Positions 38,499 to 53,036 of a DNA stretch of 64,000 nucleotides are shown piece after piece. The notes below the pieces were generated by a model, which was not told the DNA's origin, made no database searches, and was given only the letters and a program-made list of their open reading frames with translations. The stretch lies in contig AP026542.1 in assembly GCA_026075535.2 (NCBI GenBank), forward strand, positions 5,828,001-5,892,000, read 5' to 3'. Numbering within the stretch: the stretch's first letter is position 1; every line of letters starts with the position of its first letter. The DNA comes from Tricholoma matsutake. Taxonomy: Eukaryota > Basidiomycota > Agaricomycetes > Agaricales > Tricholomataceae. A program made the translations under genes and the position numbers.

Positions 38499-40746
38499 GG
38501 CTGAGATGACGTTTTGTGGTCTGCTTTGTTCACCGGTTTGGGGGCGAAATTATCCTAGTACTATCTACGTTTTTGTAACAGTTCGAGTCTATTAAGTGAC
38601 TTCCTGTCTCTAATCTCTCGCCAGCAAGATCATACCCTCAGACACCCGGGATCTGCGATCGGTTGGTAAGTTTCATTCGGTTGCAACTTCATATCGGGAC
38701 CCTCGTGAGATCATCAATTCACTTAGATTCTAGTGGGCAGTCCAGATGTCGCATCACGTATTGAGGTGTTGACGCATGGACTGACTGAAATTCAAGTTTG
38801 TGACCACGTCAAAACGCGTCAATGTTGTCCTTGTAACAGCGGCCCAGTGGCGGCCGTCATTTCCACTGATATCCTCTGCTTAACTAAACTGAAGCATCGG
38901 CTTCCCTGGATCTGATTGAACATGCTCTGTCAACGTTCCCAGCTCCTGAAGAGGTATAGGCTCCTCCGGCATGCTGTGTCGACATATATTTAGGATGCCA
39001 TAAGAAGAATGAGAGTGGTATCACTATGCAATCGAGGGATAAGGATTGCACATTTACCACACCCAGAAAATTTTCAATATGACCCATTCTTGAACACTGT
39101 TTTCAAGTCATAACTAGATGTACATGCACTACACCACCGCACCATAACTTGTGCCTGTCTCAATACTTGCCATCAAAACTGGCTATAAGCGTATTGTTTC
39201 AACTGCGATGCTCGGGGTCTAAACGGCGTTCTCGGCTAACCTCGGCAGTCCTAGATTTGCTCAGCAAACATGTCCAGTGTCTGGATACCTCATCTCATTT
39301 CTTTCAGTGCGACGTATGGGATAGCACTGGTAACAGCCAACACAACTTCCTCCCAGTGAAAACTTGCACCAACCGTGTGACGTGCAATGGCCCTAAATTA
39401 GCTTATGTGATACGCATTTTGGCCAATTCTATATATATATATTTCAGTGTCGACAATTGCAACCTGATGTGTCTGGTACGCTAGATTTGTAAATGTAATG
39501 TGCAGAGAAAATTGCCAAATTTCGGTGTGGAAGTGCTCTAACCCAGAGCATGCACAGACAACACATTTTGAAATCAGTTTTTACAATTATGCTCTGCACA
39601 ACACATGTAAAACATATTACTCCGCCAAACCCTATCGTGAAAATGTGCGGTTGAAGCTGCGAAAGATTTTGCCATAAAATGGATGTCATGATCATTTTGC
39701 AGATGGGAACTTTGGCTTCGGAGTTTAAACCTGGTCTTCGCTTAGAAAAGCGTGGCACGTGACTCGCGAATGCTAGAGCATGACACTGACACAGTGACAG
39801 TAATAGCATGACTCAAGGCAACCAAGCGAAGCCTCAGAAAACGGGATACGATGATGGTTATGACGGCTGTCTTCTGGGCCAGCAGTCACTGCACCTGTTC
39901 GGCTGACATGTAAGTACAAGCCGTGAACCACTCGTGGTAGAACGGGAATTCGATATACATAACTTTAGAAGATGCCAGACAACCCTATCAACAAGGACCC
40001 GTTGGCGATTGATATATCTTCACGAAAGTTCATGTATAAGACTTCATGCATCATGATGAAGATCGAGATAAGTTTGTCTTCATTGAGTCCGACTTCTTTA
40101 TTAGATATTAGAATGATTGTCAGATTCACACGTGGACGAGGCGCCAAATCAGCAAGTTACCTCGAAACCGATTCGAATGTTCTGGAAGAAACATATGCGG
40201 AAACTTTTGTGTCAAGTATCGGCGATTGTGATAACGGATGACACTAAAAACCCTGTTACGGTTCGTTCTAAGTAGGCTGAGTGACCGCATTCAGATTGAA
40301 ACTCTAAATTTGGACGAAGCTGGATGCAGAATGTGTTATCGCCAGCAACAAATGGAGGCGAGGCATGTGGGCAGAGTATGTTTACTGCCATCCGCCCCAC
40401 GCCGAACCCCATGCTCCTGCTGGAAGTAAGTATGCTCTTTTTCTTGGCACTGTCTTGATCTTGCAATAGAAGCAAGGGTAGGCGGCACTCCGTATGAATA
40501 CCCACGTCCGATTGAGATGTGGGGCTGCGATGTTATCTTGCGCACGAATTCGAAACCATCGGCACGCATAACGTCACATATTTCTCGGAGAGGAGAACAT
40601 GGCCATGCGAGCAAAAAAGGGAGGACTCGGAAGTCGACCTTATTGTAAAAAATTCTTCACAAGAAATGGTGCAACAGTGATAGATATATACAGATGTCCG
40701 TGCGTAATATGTAGCTGTCAATGAAGGGACTGTTGAAGACCCTGGT
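38499..40746. other. 2.25-kb gene-poor interval
   Basis: I see no gene with domain support. The longest frames (for example 39972-40241 + and 40533-40895 -) are short and unlike known proteins. A TA run lies at 39430-39443. This is the longest empty stretch outside the repeat region, and could hold a lineage-specific short gene, a non-coding RNA or old repeat remnants. Confidence 0.4.
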
Positions 40747-42455
40747 CTAGCAGAACATTCTTCTCCACCATAATTTGAATCTGGTCCACCAACCTCCAGC
40801 CCAGCCACTGCTGCGCGGTCTCGAGCTGACCCACATGGAACCTGTCCCAAACTGTATCTGTTTTCCCTCGATACCGTCGTCTTCTCCTTCCTCAATATCG
40901 GGGTGGCGAGAGGTAGGTATGGGAAAACGTGGCAAAGATCGCCTGGATATAAATGGAGGAAAGATTTTCAGAAGTTCCAAAAGTTCAGGATTAGAGAGGT
41001 CAGGGGATGTCCATATTCGCATGTACTCCTCGTCAGTATCATCGAACGCAAGCTCGCCCCTTGGACTAAAGGGCATATGCTCTTCGTTTATAGGGCTCCT
41101 TGGCTCTTCTCGTCCGTCGGACCCCCACGCACTATGTGCTGCGGAGTTATTTCCAGAAAACTGAGAGGTCATGTCGGAATGTGACAAAACAGGCGTATCC
41201 AAAAATGGATCGCTGGGCGCACGCGCTCGTTTCGGCTGGACAGTCGGAGCAGTAATCGCCGCAGATCTCTGTTCAGATGGCAGTGGTTGGGAGTGGGAAC
41301 GAATGTGTATTGCACGAGAGTCAGGAAAGATTCCCCGACTACTCTGAGAATTCTTCGAAGATGACATGTCCTCGAAAGCAAGGACCTGTTGCGCAGTTAT
41401 CAAAAAAAGCGGTTGACTAGGTTAGGGTTGAAGAACTGACCCCTTTGAGGATATCGATTGCTTCCAGCATAAAATCTTTCCCACTGTAATGAAACGTAAG
41501 GAAAAATGGTGATGAAGTACGCAGAGTGCTTACGCTGCCTCCTTGAAGGCAGCGTCATCGAATTCCCAATCGATACGATATCTGCCCGCACCCCCGAGTT
41601 TCTGGGGAATTACCTGTAGGCGAAATACTGCCCAGAGGCTAGACTTAGAAATTAGTATGGAAGAGGTGAACGGATACATCAGAGTGACGCACGCTTCAAA
41701 GAAAGGTTTAGTGCCAGGCATCCCCACTGTACACCAACTCTTCACAAAACGCTCCATACGTTCGTAACGCTCTGATCAACGCGTCATGTCAAAACAGAAA
41801 GCAATCTCCGTATGACGTACCTTTCACTGCTACTGAGCCATTCGGATCTGCTCTGGAATGTGGCATCAAAGAACCACCCGGTTGTGTAGCACTCAGATGT
41901 GCTTGAAACTCAGCAGTCCTCCTAGCATTGATCGAGCGGTGGTACGCGGATCGTACGGAAGCCTGTAAGCGAGAAAAGGGAGCTCGATGAGAGGGGGGTA
42001 GAGTAGCCAAAGTTTGCGTCATGAGCCGGCCAGATTCAGTATCTTGGTTGTAATACCTTTGGTGGGTTCAATCGACTACGTCAACCCAAAGCTCGAACAA
42101 AGACATACCAGGCACGGCAATATTCCGCAAATTTTTCGAGCTCGCTGGGAGCAACTCCTGACGGTGTCGTGGACCGGTTTCGAGCATTAGGTGGTGGGGT
42201 CAATCTCCCGTTGCGGCCGGCTCTTGAACGGCCAGAAAAGGTAGGGGAAGATGGTGAGGTCACGCGTCCCTTTGACCTCGGACTAGTGGGAGGTGACATA
42301 GAACTTGTGGAAGGTAAATCATAAAGGAGCGTTGGTGAAGCCATCTGAGTGTTGATAACAGACGACGAAATGAATGAAGAGGGCTCGAAATGAAGGGAAG
42401 AAGGAGGATGTCGGGGCCGGGGGGTCTGAAGGGGATAGGAACCCGACATAGTCAA
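40747..42455 (-). CDS. conserved-looking protein of unknown function
   Basis: Not assigned to a named family. The exons run from about 42455 to 40747, and the joins keep frame. A Ser/Pro-rich N-terminus (TSPSSPTFSGRSRAGRNG) is followed by an ordered helical part: ELEKFAEYCRAWYYNQD, TLATLPPSHRAPFSRLQAS, VRSAYHRSINARRTAEFQ, and RYERMERFVKSWCT. After a short insertion comes LWAVFRLQVIPQKLGGAG with a strand YRIDWEFDDAAFKEA. The C-terminal exon is acidic and Ser-rich, then ends in a Trp/Arg-rich tail (GWWTRFKLWWRRMF) that could bind a membrane surface. No signal peptide or clear transmembrane helix. The order of motifs and clean splicing say it is a real gene; function cannot be stated. Confidence 0.7.
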
Positions 42456-44214
42456 GGGCAGTAATGATTGATTACGCTGTTGGACGTAAGCTAGAGGGAA
42501 GAGGCGTCGAAGACGGCAGCGAGCAAGTTCAGAGCACTGAGCAGTGGACCCGCGCTACTCCCGGCTCCCGCTCCCCACGTGCTGGCCTCTTCACATTGTC
42601 TTGTCTTGCATGAATGGGAATTCTTATCGGCACATCAAACACTCATTTATGGAACATCTTCGCCGTAAGAACATACAGTTGAGGCACCTTGTCATCCGTC
42701 AAGACCCGTTATCATGGCGTACGAATTTACATCAATTCTATGAGCGCAGCAACAAGCCGGCCAGGTTTCCGCTCTTTTCCGGTGATACGACACATGCATG
42801 ATCGAGCACTGTATACTTAACGCTTGTAAACCTCTTTGCAACGATACTTGACAGCGTTCGTAAGTATATAGGCGCCTGAAGGTCAGCTGAATCATCCGAT
42901 TGCAAGATTCTTCTGATACGATTGCACAGCAACTCCGTTAACAGATATGTGACACGCGGTGCGAACTTGGACTGTACGCAATCCACACAGCAGGGATGCT
43001 ACTTTCTTTACATACGCAGACGAGCCTGACAAATTTAATTCAAGTTTCAGGGAAAATTGAAGGATATGATTGGAGAGATATCCATGCCGTGGAACCGGCG
43101 ACAAGATTTGGCGTAGTTTGACAGTGTCAAGAAACGACAGGCACAGAACACATACAACATACATAAAGTTCATCATGATACTTCGATCTCGTGGAGATTT
43201 GCAAACAGAAACCTGACCTCCCCCGATCCTGAGTTTAGGAGACAATCGGAGCGGTACCTATCATACCTGTCAGAACGTAGTACCGTCAACGTGGACGAAA
43301 GAGCATATCGTTTTCCACTGATGCGATCGACGGGACGACGATTGCTTGCAGATTGTAGATGCATCTGTTTCTGCCGACACGGCAACGTAAGAGCCGCTCG
43401 AAGAACAATGAATGGGGCGGTTGGTTGAGCATAAGGTTCGTGGTTCGGGAGTGTTGGATGTTGGAGGTAATATTAATTATGATAAGATTCGTGAAGACCA
43501 AGGCGGGCAAAATCGTTATCGGTCATCTCATAAGCAAATAGAAAGACAACTTTGCACGGTTATTGAATTGCAGCACGATTTCAAGGGTACTTCTTCAAGG
43601 ACAAACAATTATGGATCAAGCGGAATCCACGGCTCCTAAAATTGCTGAGATCTTAAGCTTGCCGAGATAGAGTTGTGGGAGGACAGATAGGTATAAAATC
43701 GTTAGGCTTCAAAAATGTTTGATTGTTGCCCAAAGTCGTTTCCATCTTCTGAACGCCCGCGAATTCTCTTGGCCATCGCATTCAAGTTGGGCCCCAGAAA
43801 GCATTGTGGATAGAACAAAACCGTGGCTTTTTCTGACAGGCCATATAAAGTAAGCGGAAATGGTAATATGTCAGATTGAAACTGACGCACGCCGGAGAAC
43901 AGGGTAGCAAACGCTATATCAAGCCAAGGCAGTAAGTGATCTAGCATCGAGGATAGAAGGGCTTGGTCATAGGATTAAGGATTAGTTGAATGGAAACTGG
44001 GTGGTTGCCTGAATTGCTGCCGACCTCGGTATTGCCCGAAAGCCGATCAAAAATTGGTATCTCCGGCTTAGCGAGTCACGGACGTCACGGTCACAAGATA
44101 ATTTCGGCGTCGTCTGTCGCGCCTCGTCCGATTCGTCCGTCCTCCCAACAACTTCATCGCTGGGACCTCCCTGACATTCTCAATCCTCCTGCTACTCCCC
44201 ATCGTGTTCCCTCA
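42456..44214. other. divergent intergenic region upstream of the CSL gene
   Basis: 1.76 kb with no supported gene. Scattered frames under 120 codons on both strands have no motif. The last 200 bases before 44215 are C/T-rich and look like the 5' leader of the CSL gene; an in-frame ATG at 43990 would extend that protein by 75 residues but the added sequence looks non-conserved. Confidence 0.4.
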
Positions 44215-47200
44215 ATGTCCCTTGAATTCCCCCCTCCGCCTACACAGTCTTTATACTCTCAGTCAGACATAGAAAACCCTTATAGTCTTCACAACAATTC
44301 AGACGCCCACAATTCTCCCAATTCTCTCCCTGTTCCATCTCATCCTTTTGATCATCCTAAAGAACAGCTTGACCACCCTGATCACTCAAACTATGACCTC
44401 TTTCCTAACTCAACATCCCCAAGTTCCTTCTCATCTCATCGGTACAACGCAAACGCGTCATCTTCTGCTTCTCTTGGTCCTAGCTATGGTATGAATTCTG
44501 AGGGCTTATATTCTCACTCGTCCTTCAGTGATTCTGTACCGTCTTTTAACGGCTCTAACAACAATAATCCATACGATATGATCAACAGCCTTCCTTCTTC
44601 GTATGGCAGCGGAAAGGTCTCTCCCTTAACCCCAAGTGATCCAGTGGGCGGGCTCCATCATTCTACTGGCTTTCCACCATCCCTCGGTGGTAAAGAGTTC
44701 TCCCAGAATTATCCAGAATTGTCTGACCGGCGCTTACCCAACATAGCTGCCTCTGGCGCCTACCAGTCTGATATCATGGAGGATTACACTATGGGAGGTA
44801 TGAACCACAATCTTCCGTTCTCTCCTGCCTTGCAACATTTTCAAGATCGCATTGGACGCTTTCCGGAAAACCGTTTCAGTCACTCTGGGCCTCCTGCGGC
44901 CGTTTCATCCCATGTGCAGTCAAATCATGGTTCTGACATCTTGCGTGGTATTGCCCCGCACGCTACTCATGTCCCAGGATATGAGGACATGCCCCATTTC
45001 ATGGCAGCAAATTCTCATCAAGACTTGTCCCTTCGTATGCCTACCGTCGATGAGACGTTGGCTCGGATGAAGCTTCAAGGTCACTCGATCATTGGGGCTT
45101 CTAATGATCTACAGACATTCATACGGTAAACTGGCTATGTCTTTGTATACCTTGTGAGTTGCTGACGTCTGCTTAGCCCTTACCTTGACCAATATGTCCG
45201 CACTCCCAATCGACTGGCGTTTGGTGAACGAACTGTCATTGTCATGTCGAGCAAAGTTGCTCAAAAGTCTTACGGTACTGAAAAACGGTCAGGAAAGGAG
45301 GCCTCATTTTTTTTGCTGTGCCTTATTACTTCATCATAGATTCCTATGTCCACCTCCAACCGCGATCATGATTGGTAATTCTTGGTGGACTGATGTCGTG
45401 CGCCGCGGCGAAGATCCGAAATTATGCCCTCCGCGTGTTGTGATATCCATTTCTGGTGAGCCATCGCCCCAGGAAGGCTCCATTGAGTGGACAGGATCAG
45501 CTGGCAAGTCTTTCGATGTTGCGGAACCTCCGACAGGAACTACCTACGTTGGCCGCTGTGTTGGAAAGCAGCTCTTCATCTCGGATGTCGACGAGAAGAA
45601 GAAAAAGGTAGAGGCTCTTGTGAAGATAACTGCGCCTGCATCAGACGACGAGCCTGAGCGAGTCATTGGTATATTTCCAAGTCGCCCTATCAAGGTTATA
45701 AGCAAACCCAGTAAAAAGAGGCAAAGTGCTAAAAATCTTGAACGTCAGTTTTCTTGGCATTATTCTTTTCTGTTAAAGTGTTTTGCTTAAAATGGCGCAG
45801 TGTGTATTAATCATGGATCGACAATATCCTTGTTTCATCGTCTGCGTTCGCAAACGGTTTCTACCAAGTATCTTTGTGTATCTGGCTCTGGCTCTTCTTT
45901 TAAAGGTTCTGACGGTGCGCCCTTGATGGGTCTTGACCAGCGATCTCGGTCAACAACACCGTCGTTTATTGCTCGTACAGCTAGTTGGGGTGAGGCATTT
46001 TTTATATTCCCTCACATTTTTGTCTGACCCCTAAGTTTAGATCCATTTGTTATGTACATCGTCGACGTCAATAAGCCTGCTGGAGGAATTGATGCGCCTC
46101 CGCCACCACCACCTCAACCTGACTACCCGTCCCCACCCCCCAACGCTATCCCATTTTCAAATAATGGCTCTCAGATCCCCATTTACTACAACCAGACTGT
46201 CGTTTTGCAGTGCTTGACGTCTGGTGTAGTGAGTCCGGTGTTGATCATCCGAAAGGTTGACCATCAAACTACTGTTGTTGGCGGAGGACTCCAAGAAGGT
46301 GCTAAAGGTGTCGCTGACCATTACTGTTCTCCTGGAGAAGTGTGTGGCGATCCAGTTTCGCAACTTCATAAAATTGCGTTCGAGGTTTATGATGGAACGA
46401 GGGGTATGCCAGAGCCCGGTACTCCTGGACTGACAGGAGCTTTCTTGTCTTGTATGGGCGAGAAAGTCAATACCTACCGTCCAATAGATGGCCGCCAGTG
46501 GAACAACCAAGGAACAGGGTCTAATTCCCCGATTCTTCCTGGTTCTCCTGTCGTTTCCACTCCCATTTCTTCCACTGGGAACGAATACTTTGGGAACGGT
46601 ACTCCTGTTAGTGAACCGGGGTCTCCGTCATCATCGGATCTCCTTTCTAATGATGGTGGCCGCGTTAAGAAGAAACGCTCCACTTCCAGTGCAGGTGGAA
46701 TTCCCAAAAATGTTGGGCAGAAAGGGCGTCGTAGGCCCAGTTCAGCCGGGTCCGTCTCTTCCACCCGCCGTGGGTCTTCCAGTGATGGAAATGCTTCGTC
46801 CGGTGCTCTTTGGCAAGTGGACATTGGGGAGACTAGTGTCTGGACGATCGTTGGCACCGGTATGTGAATTGATCATTGATGCTGTTTTTACTCAGTTACT
46901 AACCGCTGCGCAGATCAAATACGTTACAACTTTTACGTTCCACCCGTTCTGTTCGACAACCAGCACGCAGCCCAGACAGGGTCGTTCCCCACGCCGTCGA
47001 AGCCTGTGACGCCCTTCCCGGGTGTTGTCAAATATCTACCTCCCGATCGCGCCGCAGAAGCTCCTAAAGGCAACCATGGGTCTTCCCGAGCCGTCTTATC
47101 CAAACCTAATCCCCACGCATCGAAAATGTTGACCGTTTACGGCGAGAATTTCTCGAAGAACGATCCCGTCAGCGTGTTCTTCGGTTCCGAACCATCCCCT

Positions 47201-47329
47201 TATGTTGAAGTGCGGTGCACTGAAGTTCTGGGATGCTTGCCACCCGACTCGCAGCCCGTAAAGCGTCGTCCCATCATCTTGATTCGTTCTGACGGCGTTG
47301 TTTTCCCATCTAATACCATGTATCCTTAG
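44215..47329 (+). CDS. CSL (CBF1/Su(H)/Lag-1) transcription factor
   Basis: Sequence-specific nuclear DNA-binding protein; CSL proteins are Notch effectors in animals and exist without Notch in fungi. Six exons with introns near 45129, 45290, 45745, 45990 and 46862, all phase-consistent. The N-terminus is a Ser/Asn/Pro-rich region of about 270 residues. The Rel-like NTD begins RPYLDQYVRTPNRLAFGERT, followed by VAQKSYGTEKRFLCPPP, a core motif in which the Arg and Phe contact DNA. The beta-trefoil part includes GSTISLFHRLRSQTVSTKYL and RSTTPSFIARTASWDPFVM. A long Ser/Gly-rich insert (46505-46800) interrupts the BTD before WQVDIGETSVWTIVGTDQ. A C-terminal IPT/Rel-like domain follows (LTVYGENFSKNDPVSVFFG). 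Long N-terminal extension and inserts are usual for fungal CSL proteins. Confidence 0.9.
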
Positions 47330-47551
47330 TTTCGTGACTGCTGCTGAATCTGCTTTTGTTTTATAATCTCGTCGACTTGTTGCTCGTTGGATCCCGTTGT
47401 TGTACGCTATCTCTCTGCGATTCCTAGGATTTTGGTTATGTGACTGGACGTGTATATACCGCCTTTGATAGAAGGAATACTAGGATTTGTTACATAAGAT
47501 TGATAAGTGAGAGTGACGATCTGGCAGGTCTAAATTGAACTTGCATGTACA

Positions 47552-48237
47552 ATGAATGTATCAAGTTATGCTCCTAACCTCTCCTACCACATATCTCAAC
47601 TCTCGCCACCGCTGTCTCCCCGCAGTATTTGGGGTTACTACGTTCAGTATTTATGGAACTATCAACCTAATTCTTGGGTTGCGAGAATCGCGTCCGTGTG
47701 CCGTGTACTTGCCATTCTAATCAGTTTTCCTATCGTTGTCCTTGCGCTGTTGGTAATATGTTTTTAGTTCTCTTTCCTGGATAGTATTCATTCTGTTCTT
47801 CTGTTCCATAGGACATCTCATCCTACGGTATTGCTCGGACGCTTGGCGTTATCGACGATGTCAGAGCATCGACAAGCGACATGGCAACTCTTCACCAAGA
47901 CACAATCACGCCCTCCCGCCGCCTTCAAGAATCCCTCACTCCACAGTCCGACTCTTCATACCCTTATTCTGACCAGAGTGATACAGAACACGCCATCCAT
48001 ATCAAGCCAGACCGACAGCTTTCCCACCTCGGAGTGTCGCAGCCATTTACATTCTTTGCTTCAGAAGACCATAACTTGAAGCTTTCGGGAGTTGGTGTAT
48101 TTTCGCCAGCTACTTCCCGACCACCATCTCCCACTATCAGCCGTAAAAGTCTGTTCTTGGAAAGCAGGGGTTCGGGACAAGAGGATGAAAGGCTGAATAT
48201 TAGACAGCGGGCTAGGCAGAACGCTTCAGCAGAGTGA
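47552..48237 (+). CDS. small single-pass membrane protein, unknown function
   Basis: Two exons (47552-47752, 47812-48237) joined in phase 0. The N-terminal half has an aromatic segment IWGYYVQYLWNYQPNSWVAR followed by one clear hydrophobic helix (VLAILISFPIVVLALL). Just after the splice comes DISSYGIARTLGVIDDVRAS. The C-terminal half is polar and Ser/Arg-rich with no motif. The order WGYY..LWNY..NSWVAR, membrane helix, ARTLGVIDD looks like a conserved unit, not a random frame, but I cannot name a family. It lies 222 bases downstream of the CSL gene in the same orientation and converges with ESA1. Confidence 0.65.
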
Positions 48238-48334
48238 CAAAAGCGTACGTGTGCGAATTTCCGAATATATAAGTATACACTGGTTCTAATGTACGGCTAA
48301 TTTACAGATAGTTGATTACTTGTACACACCACGC

Positions 48335-50159
<1,825 letters not shown>

Positions 50160-50243
50160 TCAAGAGAGAAAACGTAGCAGCTGTAGTGTGACTCAGACAT
50201 TTAGTGCTGACCAAGCAAGATCTTATTTGTTTTCTCTGCCAGA
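50160..50243. promoter_or_regulatory. 84-bp bidirectional promoter, ESA1 and DBP7
   Basis: Only 84 bases separate the two divergent start codons. No TATA box is visible. A chromatin acetyltransferase and a ribosome-biogenesis helicase therefore share one small control region. Co-regulation is an inference. Confidence 0.6.
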
Positions 50244-52769
50244 ATGGACGATGATCTCGTCCTCAACATTGCCCTCGATGACCATGCCACTTCAAAACAC
50301 ACAACAGATAAGAAATCTGGACGATGGACAGACAGGTTCATTCTTTTCTGTAGTTACTATGTGTCTTACGCATCTGACGCCTTACCAGATTAAAAGCAAA
50401 ACGGGTCGCGAAAAGGAAGAGGAGGTCAGAGGACACACCAAGCACTCATCTGGACACTGTCCGCCTCACTAGGAACTACGAGCATCGCCCGGTAAAACGA
50501 GCTCGTAAAGAAGCTACTGCAGCCGCTTCGACTCCCTCAAATAAACGTCCAGCTCAGATAATATCCTCTCTTTTTTCCTATAATCCGAAGGTGGAAGAAC
50601 CCACTTCCCATGCTCCGCATTTACTCTCCGGCGTCCCGAGCAATGCTCCCCTTGCAGACTCTTCGACCTTCAATGGATTAGGCCTTGATCCACTGGTTTC
50701 TGCACATCTTACCACCAAGATGAAGATAACGAAGCCTACCGCAATACAGCGTTCAGCGTTGCTGGCCCTCCTTCCGAGCGCTTCTAAGCAGTCATCTGAA
50801 AGCGATGTTTTTATCCAAGCTCAGACTGGTTCGGGCAAAACATTATCTTTCCTCCTTCCCATAATCCACGACCTCCTTCCATTGAGTTCTCTTTCATACA
50901 TCGATCGGTCTGTAGGTACCTTGGCTATCATTATTGCGCCTACTCGGGAGCTTGCAAAGCAGATTTCGGACGTTTTGGAGGCGTTGATGCAACTGCGCTT
51001 GCGACCGGAAGACGAAACTGCTGGTGCTTCGACGCGACTGACGCGTTGGTTGGTTCCAGGTTTACTTTCCGGAGGAGCCACTCGAAGCCACGAAAAGGCT
51101 CGTCTTCGGAAAGGTATTCCAATTCTCGTCTCAACTCCAGGACGGCTCCTGGATCATCTTCATAATACATCATCATTCAACGTCGGAAAATGTCGCTGGC
51201 TCGTTCTTGATGAAGCGGATCGACTGATGGATTTGGGTTTCGAAGAAACAATCGCCGGTATTATACAAGGCTTAGACGGGCGTCGGAGACTCGCTATACA
51301 AGCTCTCGAGTCGGGGAAGAGTACAGAAGTTGGTGGCTGGGACTGGGATAGGCGCCGAAGAACCATTTTATGTTCGGCAACCATGCGAGAGGATGTTCAA
51401 AAGCTTGCTGGCACGACGTTGATTAACCCATTGATGGTAAAAGCTGCGGAATTTGACATGCCACTGATGAAACCTAGCCCTGTGGATGGTACTGCGGTCA
51501 TCTCTGCTGATCCAGAGAAATTCACCCCCCCTTCACAGCTTTCTCAACACTACGTTGTTGTTCCATTGAAGCTGCGCTTGGTGGCGCTTATCGCTTTACT
51601 CCGCTCTCTCGCCCAGCCGCAAGGTCGCCGTGGTATCAAGATCGTTGTGTTCTTCAGCTGCACCGATTCTGTGGATTTTCATTGGCGCCTTCTAAGTGGG
51701 TCTACCATGGAGAGAAGCGACGAAGCTTTGAGCTCGGAGAGTGCCAGCGATGATAACGAGGACGTTCCAGATTCACGACCACTCCCAGAAGAACAGGTAG
51801 CCGTCAAATGCTCTCTCCTTCCAGACACGCTGATCTATCGCCTGCACGGTTCCCTACCCATGCCGACTCGAACTGCTTCGCTCCACTCATTCTCTGCATC
51901 TTCTCCGCTGAAAGGTCATTCTAATGCCTCGTCATCATCGATCCTGCTCTGTACATCTGTAGGCTCGCGTGGTCTGGACCTACCCCTTGTTCGTGCGGTC
52001 ATACAGTATGACCTTCCGACAGAAGGGGGTGCCACAGAGTACGTGCATCGAGTGGGCCGTACCGCTCGTGCAGGGAAGGGTGGAGAAGCCTGGAGTTTTG
52101 TTGCGCCTAGTGAAGCAGAGTGGGTGAAGTGGGTGGAAAGCAAAATGCAAGGAGACCAGGACCATAACGAGAAGCAGCAGCAAAATATCACTCTAACAAG
52201 TATGGGAATGGATAAACTTCTGCAATCCGGCTTTGGAGGGCAACGCACCGATTACGAGCAGCGTGCTACAGAGGTTCAACTATCGTTCGAGCGCTGGGTG
52301 CTGCGCAATAAAGCTGTCAGTTAATTTTGGTCTTCACATTCTACCTATGCCTAATCCGATTGCATAGAATGCCGATTTGGCGCGCAGGGCATTTCTCTCT
52401 CATATGAGGGCTTATTCTACACATCCGTCAAGCGAAAAACATATATTTCATGTACGACATCTTCATATAGGCCATCTGGCGAAAGCATTTGCGCTCCGAG
52501 ACGCTCCCACAACTGTAACAGGTAGTGAAAGCAAAAAGATCAAACCTAGACCGAAGTCGGCAGGCGAACAAGCGCGAAACAGAAAGACATCGGCAGCGAA
52601 AGGGGAATCCATTCATAGTAACGCAACTGAAACACGGATGCAGAGTGCCGTCCGATCACAAGGGCGTTTAACAAAGCAAGGAGGTATCATGCTGAGTAGT
52701 GGATCATCTGAATTTCAAATTGCTAGAGGAACTTTGCTAGAGAAATTGGTTTATGGTTCTCGCTTATAA
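50244..52769 (+). CDS. DBP7: DEAD-box RNA helicase of 60S biogenesis (Dbp7/DDX31)
   Basis: Nucleolar helicase needed for large-subunit rRNA processing. Exons 50244-50335, 50389-52315 and 52368-52769 sum to 807 codons. Helicase motifs in order: Q-motif region [15 protein letters not shown], motif I AQTGSGKT, Ia PTRELAK, GG, Ib TPGRLLDH, motif [17 protein letters not shown], motif III SAT, motif [26 protein letters not shown], and [17 protein letters not shown]. The C-terminus, after the last intron, has the Dbp7-specific [13 protein letters not shown] and [16 protein letters not shown]. The last intron (52316-52367) begins GTCAGT; without removing it the frame appears to stop at 52324. A basic N-terminal segment ([11 protein letters not shown]) fits nucleolar location. 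Confidence 0.95.
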
Positions 52770-53036
52770 CACACTCGTAATTAGCCTTTCTTTTCCACGG
52801 ACGCTTGCTAGTATTGCCAATCCCAGTGGAATCGAGGTCTAAACAATTTGCTTGTGAAATATCTCAGCAAGCATGGCCTAATGGCAGTTGCCAACCACGC
52901 GTTGAGGCGCGTGACAAAGATCAGATTCACATCAGTGTACGCCTATCGTGATTATCACTGCCACTTATAAGTTACAGTAGCATGCCAGCGCCTTCACATG
53001 ACAAGACCCTGTTTACAACCTATTTCCATCGTGTAG

